Source of the DNA: Akkermansiaceae bacterium
GTDB taxonomy: Bacteria; Verrucomicrobiota; Verrucomicrobiia; Verrucomicrobiales; Akkermansiaceae
Assembly: GCA_015062005.1 (NCBI GenBank)
Contig: SUVL01000004.1
Span: 1-64,000, forward strand
Direction of reading: 5' to 3'
DNA length: 64,000 nucleotides
Shown here in pieces: positions 1 to 12,100 of this stretch (position 1 is the first letter of the stretch; each line of letters begins with the position of its first letter). The translations under genes were made by a program, and so were the position numbers. The notes beneath the pieces were generated by a model. It did not search any database. It saw only the letters and a list, made by a program, of their open reading frames with translations, and was not told the origin of the DNA.

Positions 1-121
1 CCTCGAACTTCCTTTCCCACGGTTTGTTACCTCCCCGCAGTTGTTCTTCAGGTCTGGGATTCCGCATCATCGCGGCTCCGAGCGGACTTTCACCGCAGTG
101 CGCATATCGCGTCGGTCGTAC
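1..121 (-). mobile_element. Possible group II intron 5' end (partial, runs off the left edge)
   Basis: Read on the minus strand, a segment starting with GTACGACC at 121 runs leftwards out of the window. It contains GTGAAAGTCC and later GGAATC followed by CTGAAG, in the order found in domain I of bacterial group II introns. It starts five bases beyond the terminator hairpin at 127-159, the insertion preference known for class C introns. The usual 5' end is GTGCG, so the A at base 3 is a mismatch. No intron-encoded reverse transcriptase is visible because the rest lies outside. This is recognition by eye, not a covariance-model hit. Confidence 0.35.
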
Positions 122-159
122 AGAAAATCTGCCCCGGAGCGGGAGGCTCCGGGGCAGAT
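122..159 (-). terminator. Intrinsic terminator of the giant adhesin gene
   Basis: A perfect 14-bp stem (ATCTGCCCCGGAGC at 127-140 with its complement at 146-159) and a 5-base loop is followed on the minus strand by TTTTCT. It lies 32 bases past the stop codon of the 6733-residue adhesin. Confidence 0.85.
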
Positions 160-190
160 GGGTTTGAGGTTAATACCTGGCGGGCTCGGA

Positions 191-3100
191 TTAGAACGAG
201 TACTTCACACCGGCGCTGCCGCCCACTTCGGTCTGGTCAGCGCGGAACTCGGAGGTCACGTTCATGAAGAAGCCCGTCTGCTCGCCGATGGGCAGCAGCC
301 AGTTGGCGTTGAGGCGCAGGCCGATTTCACCAGCCTCGGGGCCGACGAGTTCGTAGGTCTGACCACCGCCGATGAACATGTTGTTCACCTTCGGGGTGTT
401 GTCGCCAGCCTCAGCCACGACCATGGCTTCCAGGCTGAAGAAGCCCGGGTTGAGCACGCTGCCGTATTCGTAGGTGTAGCGGGCACCCACACCGAAGGTG
501 AAGCTTGCCACATCATCGAATTCGGAGCGGACACCGGCATTGCCCATGCCTTCTTCCTCCATGCCGTCGATCTGGGCGAAGGTAGCTTCAGCCATCACCA
601 CGGAGCCGAAACGGTGACCATCATCCGACTTGAGGAGGTCATAGGCCATCTCGTAGGACATGTTGATGGCGACAGCGCTCGTGGAGCCTTCAGCCGTGCC
701 GGAGTAGCTGTGGCCGGCGGCGTTCACGAGAACATCGCGCTCAGTGTCGAAGTTGATGAAGGCAGCACCGATGGTGCCGGTCTGGGTCAGGCGGGCGCCC
801 TTGTGCATCATGGCAAGGTCAACGTAGATGAAGTCGCCTTCCATGGAGACATCGCCGCACTCAGCATCAGCATAGCTGAAGGCGAAGGAGGCACCGAAGG
901 TCCAGCCGTTGTAGAGGGCGTGGGCCATGGCCACCATACCGCCGAAGCTGTTGCGGGAGTAATCGCCGCAGTTGTCATCGCCGTTGAGCTCGGAGTTACC
1001 GCCCGTTACGGAGGCGGAAATAGCCGAGGACTGCACGCCTTCGATCGGCTGACCGCTGGCATCGAAGCGACGGTTCACGTCGGCGCTCAGGGCCTTCATG
1101 GTGGAACGCAGGGTCTGCAGGTGCTCCTTGGTCTCATCCGTGATAGCCTTCTGCAGGCCGGTGATACCAGCACCGCTCAGGGAATCCAGAGCAGCCTTGG
1201 CATCGGCCTCGCTGCGGGTGTGGGCCAGGGCATCCATCACCTTGTCCAGCTCGCTGCCATCCGGCAGGGATTCGACGTCGATGGAGGCCAGGGCATCAGC
1301 CGTAGCGGCCTGGTTCTCGGTCTTGTCAGCAGCGCCCTTGTAGTTCTTGGAGAACACAATGTCACCACCTTCGGCATGCACGTTCAGCGTCTCATAGCCA
1401 TGATCCACATCCTCGTGGAAGCTGCCGGTTGCACCCTTGGCGATGGTGTAGCGGTCGTTGCCGCCAACAGCCACCAGGGATTCATCCGTCTCTTCATCGA
1501 TGAGCACCACCTTGGCGTTGGCCAGGTCGAGCTTGCCCTCGATGCGGTCGTGCAGCTGCTGGGCTGCGCGGGCATTCGGGGTGAGGTTCAGGTCAACCTC
1601 GACCGTCGTGCCGGCATCCAGCTTACCGCCGTTCACCGTCAGGGTACCGATGTTCTCCTCACCGGCCACCTGCAGCGTGGTGCCATCAGCCATGTTCAGC
1701 TTGCCGATGATACCGGCAGCAGCCAGCGTGGATTTATCATTCACCGTCACGGCACTGATCTTGGTGTCGTCAGCCAGTTCGAGGGTGTCGCCACCGGTCT
1801 TCACGATGGTACCGTCGCCGGTCACCGTGCCATCCAGGGTCACCTTCTCACCAGCATTCAACGTACCGGTGATGACGATATCCTCGCCATCGATGGTCAC
1901 CTTCTCAGCGCCCAGCGTACCATCCAGGGTCACCATCTCACCAGCGGAGATGGTCACATCAGCAGCTTCGAACTCACCAGCCAGGGTCACATCCTTGGCG
2001 GCGGTCACGTCGGCATCGATGGTGGAGCCCTTATCACCCGTCAGAGCGATGCTGCCCTTCGTGGACTGGAGAGCACCCTCGAGTTCCACGGCACCCTTGG
2101 CGCTCAGGTCGCCAGTAGTAGAGGTCAGGGTAGCACCCTTCTCCACAGTCAGGTCGGCCAGGTCAGCAGAGCCCACCGTGGAAGCGGAATCCACCGTGGT
2201 GGTGCCGTCAACGTCCAGCTTGCCCGTGATAGTGGCCTTATCGAGCGTAGTGTCCTTCGAGGCCGTCACGTCGCCATCAATCTCACCGTTGATGACATCC
2301 AGCGTGGTGGCATCGGTCACATCGGCAAGAATCTTGCCACCGTCCACACTCACAGCACCAGCGTTGGTGATGCCATCGCCAGCCTTCACGATGCCGCCGT
2401 CGGTCACGGAAACACCCTTATCAGCGGCGTTAATCGTGCCCTTGACATCCACCGTGGAAGCCAGACCAGAATCCTTGCTGGTACCTTCAACCGTCAGACC
2501 ATATTCAAGGTCATCGGAAGTCAGAGACTCAAGGCTCAGATCCAGGAAGTCAGCAATGAACTGGTAACCTTCCTTCACGGAGACCGAATCGGTCGTCACA
2601 TCACCAAGGACCTCGAGTTCACCAGCGCCGCTCATGCCGAGGTTGCCCTCAACCGTAGCATCGCCCTTCACTGTGGTAGAACCGCCACTCAGGGACGTAT
2701 CGCCCTTGGAGTCCAGCTCATCGATGGTCACATCCGTACCGCTGATCTTGATGCCGCCGTCGGCCGAGAACTTGCCAGCAGCCACAGAACCACCGTTCAG
2801 CACGGCCTCACCCGTCACGTACACGTCGTACTTCGTGGTGCCGTCTGCGCTGTTGGCATGCAGCGTACCGTCGTTCACGGTCAGCGAACCAGCCGTCACA
2901 CCGCCCTGCACGGTCACATCACCCGTGGTGGTCATGGAGCCCACAGTCAGGGTGTCGCCACCCATGCCGATGATAGCATCGTTGGTCAGCGTAGCCTTGT
3001 TCACCGTGCCGGTGATCTTACCAGTCTGGGCACCTTCCTCCACGGTCAGGTTGCCGTTCATGGCAACATCGCCCACCACGGCGTTGGCACCGCTCACGGT

Positions 3101-6100
3101 CACATTCTCTGCACCCGAGATGGAGCCCACCGTACCGTTGGTCACAGTCACGTCTGCGGCATCAGCGATGGAGCCCACGCTACCGTTGGTCACGGTCACA
3201 GCGCCATCAGTATCCACAGAGCCCTGCACGGAACCATCGGTCACGGTCACAGCGCCGGTGGCATCCACAATGCTGCCGGAGATGACACCCTTATCGGTCA
3301 CATCAACCGTGGTAGCGCCGGTCACATCGCCACCGATGGTGGAGTTGTTGCCGGTCACGGTCACAGCGCCGGTGGTAGTCACAGAGCCCGTGATGGTGCC
3401 GCCCGTGGTCACCTCTACAGAGGCAGAGCCGGTCACAGCAGCATCCACAATAGCGCCGTTCTGCACGCTCAGGCCACCTGTGGTCGTCACCGCATCAGCA
3501 TCCACCTTGGTGGTGCTGCCGGTCAGGGTCAGACCATCGGTGGACTTGTCGGTCAGCGTGCCGTTTACGGTCAGCGTGCCGTCGGCAACCGTCAGGTCGT
3601 CCGTGGTCAGGTCGCCCTTCACGGTGGCGCCGTTGGTTACGTCGGTCGTGCCGGTCACGGTCAGGCCGGAGCCGATGGAGGCACCGTTGCTCAGCGTAGC
3701 GCCGGTCACCGTGCCGGTGACAGCACCGGTCGTGCCGCCGTCTACCTTCAGAGCACCGTTCATGGTCACGTCACCCACGGAAGCCTGGTCATCCTTGGCA
3801 ATCACGGTCACATCCGTACCGCTCACAGCGCCGCCGATGGAGCCATCGGTCACGGTCACAGCGCCGGTGGAGGTCACAGCGCCCGTGATGGAGCCGTCGG
3901 TCACCGCAACAGAGCTGGAACCCGTCACAGCACCGTCAATCTTACCGCCATTCACGGTCACAGCCGTACCGCTCACAGCGCCGCCGATGGAGCCATCGGT
4001 CACGGTCACAGTGCCGGTGGAGGTCACACCGCCCGTGATGGAGCCGTCGGTCACCGCAACAGAGGCGGAACCCGTCACAGCGCCGGCAATCTTGGCACCG
4101 TCGGTCACGCTCACTGCGCCGGTGGAGGTCACACCATTCTTAGCGACAATGATGGAGCCGGTGCCGCTCACGGTCACGCCGCCCTTGCCGTCCACAGTCT
4201 TTCCTGCGGTCAGCTGGGAGCCACCTTTAACCGTGATGGTGCCTTCCACATCCACACCGCCCTGGGTGGTCAGCGTAGCGATGTCGCCATCGATATCGGA
4301 GGTCAGCACCAGGTTCTTGGCCACGTCCACAGAGTCAGCATCGGTACTGGTCACCGTCAGGTGTGTGCCGTTCATCGTCACAGTATCACCGGAGATAAGC
4401 TTCTCCACGGAACCACCCATATCGATAAGCTCAATCTCACCGGATGTGAATACCGCAGCCTCTACCATGCCGTTGGCCAGCGTCGTCTTGCCGGAAACCG
4501 TCACATCGCACAGGCCCTGGTCATCCTTGGCGGTCAGCGTACCGTTGGTCACAGCCAGGGTATCGGAGTTGATATCACCAGCCACGGTCACGTTGCCGGT
4601 CACATCCAGGGACTTCACATCCAGGCCGCTGTTCACCATCACCACGCTATCCGTCGTCTTGCTGTTCTCAAGAACCACATCAATCTTGCCGGTGATGGAG
4701 CCAACGGTGGCATCCTTCAGGGTCACCTTGTCAGCGTTGGAGATTTCGCCAGTGATGGCGCCATCCGTCACGCTCACGTTGCGGTCGCTACCCGTGGCAG
4801 CCATGGTCAGGTCGCCCGAGATGGTGGCATCCGTCAGCTCAGCGCTGGTGGCGCCGGTCACCTTGGCGGCGCTGGCCTCGGTCATGCTCAGGGCACCGTT
4901 CATGGTGATACCATCGGTACCGGTCACATCAGACTTGGTCAGCGTCACATCGTTGGCACCGCTGATAGAACCAATGCTGGAACCGTTCTCTGCCTTCACA
5001 TCAGCGTCGTTGCCGGTCATGGTCAGCGCACCGCTGATGGTGGCCTTGTCCAGCGTAGCGCTGGTAGCGTTGGTCACCTCGGCAGCGGTGGCATTCGTCA
5101 TGCTCAGCGCACCGTTCATGCCCACAGTACCCACCGTGGTCACGGTGTCTTCGTCACCCGTCAGGGTCACGTTGGTAGCGCCGGTGATGTTGCCGCCGGT
5201 GGAGCCGATCATCTCCACAGAGCCAGCCACCTCGATGTCGCCAGCAACGCCGTCCGTGCCCACGGTCACGTCCGTCAGCTTGGTGCTGGTGGCAGCACCG
5301 GTGATGGAGCCGATGGTGGCATTGGTGGCCACAAGGTCACCGCTCACCACATTCAGCTCGCCGGTGATGGTGGCCTTATCCAGCTCAGCGCTGGTGGCAC
5401 CGGTTACAGAAGCTGCGCTGGCACCTTCGGTCATCTCAAGAGCACCGCTCATGCTAATGGCGGAAGCCGTTGCTCCATTCGTGAGCGTCACGTCAGTCAC
5501 CTTAGCATCGGTCGTACCGATGTTACCGGTCACCTTCGTGCCGTCCAGGCTTACAGCGTCGGCACCTGTGATGTCGCCACCGATAGAGCCGCCGATGGCG
5601 GTCACGTCGTTAGCTTCAGCATTATTGGTCATGGTCAGGTCACCGCTGATGGTGGCCTTGTCCAGCGTAGCGCTGGTAGCGCCGCTCACCTTGGCAGCGT
5701 CGGAGTTGGTCATGCTCAGCGCGCCGTTCATGGTGATACCGTCGGTACCCTCCACATCGTTGTTGGTCAGGGTCACGTCGGTAGCGCTGGTGATAGCACC
5801 GCCGATGGAGCCATTGGTGGCCGTCACGGCACCCTCGGCGCTCACATTGCCGCCCACCTTGCTGGTGGTCAGCTCTACATCGCCGGTGGTAGCTTCCACC
5901 TTGCCGGTGATGGTGGCATCGGTGGCAGCCACAGAGCCGGCCGTCACATCCTCGGCGGAGGAGCTCTCGGTCATGGTCAGGTCACCAGCCACGGTCACAT
6001 CGCCATAGGTGGCAATCTTGCCATCTGCATCCTTCGTGCCCACGTGCGTGTTCTTGAGCTCTGCGCTCTCAGCACCACCCGTGATGGCACCCGTGATGGA

Positions 6101-9100
6101 GCCGATGGTGGCGTTGGAAGCCACAAGGTTATCGCTCACCACATTCAGCTCGCCGGTCACCGTGGAATCCTTCACCTCAGCACCCTTGGCGCCGGTCACA
6201 GAGTCAGCAGCGGAGTGCTCGGTCATGCTCAGCGCACCGCCCATATCAATGGCACCAGCCGTACCATTCTTGAGGGTCACAGCGCCGGTGGTCTTTACAG
6301 AGCCAGTGATATCGCCATAGGCCACGTCAACGGAAGTGGAACCCAGCACAGCGCCGGCAATCTTACCGCCATTCACGGTCACAGCGCCGGTGGAGGTCAC
6401 GTCGCCCGTGATGGAGCCGTCGGTCACAGTCACAGCGCCTTCGGAGGTCACACCCTCCTTAGCGACAATGATGGAGTCGGTGCCGCTCACGGTCACGCCG
6501 TCCTTACCAGCAGTGATGGAACCCTTCTCTACGGTCAGCTCAGAACCACCGGAAACCGTGATAGAGCCTTCCACCTTCACGTTACCATCCTTCACCAGCA
6601 TGGAAGCCTGGTCTCCCTTGTCGGTAGACACAGAGCTCAGGGTCATATCCCCGCCCACGGTGACAGAATCCTTACTATTCAGACCTGCACCCGTCACGAT
6701 GAGGTGTGTGCCAGCCATGTTCAGAGCCTGGTCAACAACCAGCTGGTTAACCGTGCCATCCATGTTCTTGAGCTCAAGTTCCTTGGTCCAGAACTTACCG
6801 GCAATGATGCTGCCGTTGTCCAGAGTGGTCTTGTCTGACACCGTCACATCGTACAGAGTCGTGCCGTCTGCGCTGTTGGCATACAGCTTACCGTCGTTCA
6901 CGGTCAGCGAACCAGCCTCCACGTCGCCCTGCACTGTCACATCACCCGTGGTGGTCATGGAGCCCACAGTCAGGGTGTCGCCACCCATGCCGATGGTGGC
7001 GCCGTTGCTCAGGGTGGCGTTTTCCACCGTGCCGGTGATCTTGCCAGTCGTAGCGCCGTTGGTCACGGTCAGGTCGCCCTTCATGGCGATATCACCAGCC
7101 TTGGTGCCAGCGCCATCGAGCGTGGCATCGGTAGCGCCGGTGATGTTGCCAGCCGTAGCACCGTTCTTCATGTCGAGCGCACCAGCCATAGAGACTGTGC
7201 CCTGTCCACCGTCGATGCTGGTGTTATCCAGCGTCACGGAACCCGCGGTGGTCACATTACCATTCACGGTCACGTTCGTCAGTTCGGCGCTGGTGGCAGC
7301 ACCGGTGATGGAGCCGATGGTGGCATTGGTGGCCACAAGGTCACCGCTCACCACATTCAGCTCGCCGGTCACCGTGGAATCCGTCACCTCAGCACCCTTA
7401 GCGCCCGTCACAGAGCCGGCGGAGGAACCTTCGGTCATGCTCAGCGCACCGTCCATGGTGATGGAACCGGTCACGGCAGAGTTGGTCAGCGTCACATCGG
7501 TAGCGCTCACATTGCCGCCCACCGTGCTGGTGGTCAGCTCTACAGCGCCGGTGGTAGCGCTCACGTTGCCGGTGATGGTGGCATCGGTGGCAGCCACAGA
7601 GCCGGCCGTCACATCCTCGGCGGAGGAACCTTCGGTCATGGTCAGGGCGCCAGCCACGGTCACGTCGCCATAGGTGGCAATCGTGCCATCTGCAGCCTTA
7701 GTGCCCACGTGCGTGTTCTTGAGCTCTGCGCTCTCAGCAGCACCCGTGATGGAGCCGATGGTGGCGTTGGAAGCCACAAGGTCACCGCTCACCACATTCA
7801 GCTCGCCGGTCACCTTGGAATCCTTCACCTCAGCACCCTTAGCGCCCGTCACAGAGCCGGCGGAGGAACCTTCGGTCATCTCAAGAGCACCGCTCATGCT
7901 AATGGCGGAAGCCGTTGCTCCATTCGTGAGCGTCACGTCAGTCACCTTAGCATCGGTCGTACCGATGTTACCGGTCACCTTCGTGCCGTCCAGGCTTACA
8001 GCGTCGGCACCTGTGATGTCGCCACCGATAGAGCCGCCGATGGCGGTCACGTCGTTAGCTTCAGCATTATTGGTCATGGTCAGGGCACCGCTGATGGTGG
8101 CATCCGTCAGCGTTGCGCTGGTGGCACCCGTCACAGAAGCTGCGCTGGCACCTTCGGTCATGGTCAGAGCACCGTTCATGCCGATGGAACCGGTCACCTT
8201 CGTGCCGTCCAGGCTTACAGCACCGGCATTGGTGATAGCACCACCGATGGTGCCGTCTTCTGCCGTTACGGTACCGTTGCTGCCTGCCTTCATGGCCAGG
8301 TCACCAGTGATGTCGGCATCCTTAAGCGTTGCGCTGGTGGCGCCGGTCACCGCGGCGGCGTCGGAGTTGGTCATGCTCAGTGCACCGCCCATGGTGATGC
8401 CATTGGTACCCGTCACATCGTTGTTGGTCAGGGTCACGTCGGTAGCGCTGGTGATATCACCGCCGATGGAGCCATCGGAGGCAGTCACAGCACCCTTGGC
8501 GCTCACATCGCCGGTGATGTCGGCAGCATCGGCATAGATGCCACCCTGCTCAGCCGTAATGGAACCGTTCACCTTCGTGTTGGTCGCAATGACAGCAGCC
8601 GTCACGCTCTCGCCGGAGGCAAGCTCGATGGGCGCGTCAGCACCAGTGGCGGTGATGTCCTGCACGGAGGTGGTCACACCGTTTTCAGTGGTACCAGCGA
8701 TAACCACCTGGGCAGCCTTCACATCGCCACCCACGGAACCACCGTTGATGGTGGCCTTGCCGCTGGCGGTCACGTCTGCGGTGGTGTCATCGCCGTCGCC
8801 CTCGATGGTAACATCGGTCAGGGTCACATCGCCTGCGGAGGCGGTCACCTGCTTGGCGGAGCCGTCTTCCATGCTCACAGCCGTACCCGTCACCGTGCCC
8901 GTGATGGTGGTGTCATCCGTGGTCACAGCACCCTCGGCGCTCACGTTGCCGGTAATGGTGGTACCCTCAGTAGTAACCGTGGTCTTAGCAGTCACGTCAC
9001 CACCCACAGAGCTGGTGGTCAGCTCTACAGCGCCGGTGGTAGCTTCCACGTTGCCGGTGATGCTGGCATCGGTGGCAGCCACAGAGCCGGCCTCCACATT

Positions 9101-12100
9101 CTTGGCGGAGGAGCCCTCGGTCATGGTCAGGTCACCAGCCACGGTCACGTCGGCAGCGTTGCCATCCTTATCAGCCACGGTCACATCAGTGAGCTTGGCC
9201 TCCGTAGCCGTACCGTCAATACCGCCGATGGTGGCGTTGGTAGCTTCGAGCTTGCCGCCAGTCACAGTCAGCAGGCCGGTGATATCGGACTCACCAATGA
9301 TGGTATCGCCGGTGATGGCAGCAGTGCCAGCCACGCTGGAACCGCCAGTCAGGTTGAGGCTGCCGGCCTCCACATTGCCGCCGATTGCCGTGCCGGAAAT
9401 CTGGGCAGAGTTCGTGGAGGTCACATCGCCGTCTACCTTGGCATCCTTCAGATTGAGGCTGTCGGCCTCCACATTGCCACCGATTTCCGTGCCAGAAATC
9501 TGAGCAGAGGTCGTGGAGGTCACATCGCCGCCCACCTTGGCATCCTTCAGAGCCACGCTGTAGCCCTTCACAGAGCCGGTCACCTTGCCGTCGGTCACAC
9601 CGTCCACAATCGTGCCGGTCACGGAGACGAGGCCATTCTCTGCCTTCACGGAGTCAACCGTAGCGTTGGAGATGGTGGCATCGCCCGTAGTGGCGACCAC
9701 ATCCTCAGCGCTGCCGCCGGTCATGGTCACTGCGGTACCTTTCACGTTGCCAGTGATGGTAGCAGCGCTGAGTGTTGCCTGCGTGCCGGCATTCACGTTG
9801 CCAGCCACGGAACCACCGGTCATATCAACCGAGGTGCCGGCATTCACGTTGCCAGTGATGCTGCTTGCACCGGTAATGACGACAGAGGTCGTGGCGTTCA
9901 CGTCATTCTCCACAGTGTCAGAACCTGTGATGGTGGCATCTGTCAGTTTCACCTCGTTGGCATTCACCGTAGCAGCCTTGCTGGTTTCAATCGTTGCCAG
10001 GCCGGAGGTAGCCGTCACGGTGCCCACAGAGTCCGCACCAGTGATGGTGGCATTGCCCGTGGTAGCGGTCACGTCGGTGGCAGTACCGCCGGTCATGGTC
10101 ACATTGCCATTGGCAGTCACGGTACCGGCGATGGTGGCATCTGTCAGCTGCACGTCTGTGCTGGTAGCCTCAACAGAAGCAGCCATACCCTTGTTCATGG
10201 TCACAGAAGAGCCCTTAACGGCACCGGTGATATTGGTACCTGCAATTTTAGCAGCACCACTTGCCTCAACCTTGCCGCTCACTGAACCATTGGTCAGGTT
10301 GGCGGTGGTGGCGGAGGTCACATCGCCGGTCACCTTCACGGTATCGGTCACCACGGCTTTGGCCGTGATGGAGCCGGTGGAGCCGCCAGTCACGGAAGCC
10401 GTGCCATTTTCAGCGCTCACGGTGCCGTTGATGGTGGAAGAGCCGGTGATAGTGGCATCGCCCGTGGAAGCGGTTACGTCGCCTTCAATCTTGGAGCTGT
10501 CGATGGTGGCAGTGGTACCGCTCACAGCACCTGTGGTAGAGTCATCGATGGTGACAGTAGTACCCTCGACAGCACCGGTGATGGTGGACTTGCCGTCAAT
10601 CTCCACTTCGCCGGTGGCTGTGATGCCGCTGCCGATGGTGGCGTTGGTAATATCAGCACCGGTCACGGAGGTACCCGCCACGAGACCGCCGGCAATTTCA
10701 CCATTGGTCACGGTGAGCATACCATCCATGCCCACGGTGGTGGTCACCTTGGAAGAATCGATGGTCACATCGTTGGCACCGGAGATGCTGAGCAGCTCAG
10801 AGCCATCGGTCAGCACCACATCGCGGGAGCCGGATGCGGCAGCGGAGATGCTGCGGAGCATCTTGGTCTTCACGGGCTCGATGATGGTGAGGCTGCCGCC
10901 CTTCACATTGCTCAGCGTGGCACTGGTGGCGCCGGACACGTTGCCGATGGTGGCACCGCTGGCGGTCAGGTCGCCCTTCATGGCGATGTTGCCCACGGAG
11001 GTGTTCTTGTCCTCACCAATGATGGTGGCGTTGGTGGCGTAGGTCACGTTGCCCACCTTGGCATCGGTCACAGTGAGAGCACCGCCGTTGGTGGAATCGA
11101 ACTCAATGTCGGCCACAGTGGTGTCCTTCTTATCGCCAGCGATAGTGGCAGCGGAAGCGCCGGTCACCTTGCCGGTGATGGTACCATCCGTCACCGTGAG
11201 CGCGCCGCTCATGCCGATGGTGCCCTCTACGGTAGAACCGTTCACAGCAGCATCTGCAGCGCCGGTGATTGCACCCTTGATGGTGCTGCCGCCTGCAGCA
11301 GACAGGTCACCGCTCTTCAGATCAATGCCGGTAGCGGCCGTGATGGTGGTGCCAGTGGCGCTCAGGCCTTCGCCGGTGAGCTTACCGGTAGTGGTGGTCA
11401 GGGAACCACCATCCACCTTGATAGCGTATTCGCCGTCCTGCACATCGCCCTTCACCGTAATTTCGCCGCCCTTCAGCGCAGCATCCTTCAGCTCCACGGT
11501 GCCAGTCACGGTCACATAGTTGGAGATGCTGATGCTGGAATCCTGTGCGTTGAGGTTGCCACCCACGGACAGGTTCTTGGCGTCCAGAGAGGACTTGCGG
11601 GAGCTCTCAGCACCGCTGATGACGGTGATGTAGTTCTCATTGGCATCGCGGGCTGCCTTGCCGTCCTCATCCAGCACCACAGCCTTGAGGGTCAGGTTAC
11701 CCGTGATTGCAAGGTCGGTGTTGAAGTTGGCGGTGGAGCCGATGAGCTCCAGGTTCTCGGCACCGTTGAAGTAGGTGGTGTCGAAGCTGGCGTTCACAAC
11801 CTTGAGGGTCTTCACATCCAGGCTCTGGCCGGTGATGCGGGCACCGTCAATAAGAGTCAGAGTGTCAGATACATCAAGCGTGTTGTAGGTCAACACGGCG
11901 TTGCCACCCTGGAGGGTCAGGTTGTTCACATCCACCACGCCATTCACAGCGAGGGCAGCGTGCTCGTACAGCTCGAGGTTATCGAGGGTCACGTTGTCGG
12001 CCGTGCTGGTGAACTTGGTCGTGCCGCTGGTGGTGAGCACCAGGCTCGTGCCGGTGATGGAATCAGCCGTGATGACGGAATCCGTGAGCTGCAGGCCATT

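Noticed and set aside
41..6838. A 2265-codon open frame on the plus strand, and others at 7709-10285, 16895-20287 and 25931-29374
   Set aside because: They lie antisense to the adhesin genes and arise because the repeats avoid codons whose complement is a stop. Their His/Gly/Ala-rich translations follow the adhesin repeat period and show no signal peptide or domain.
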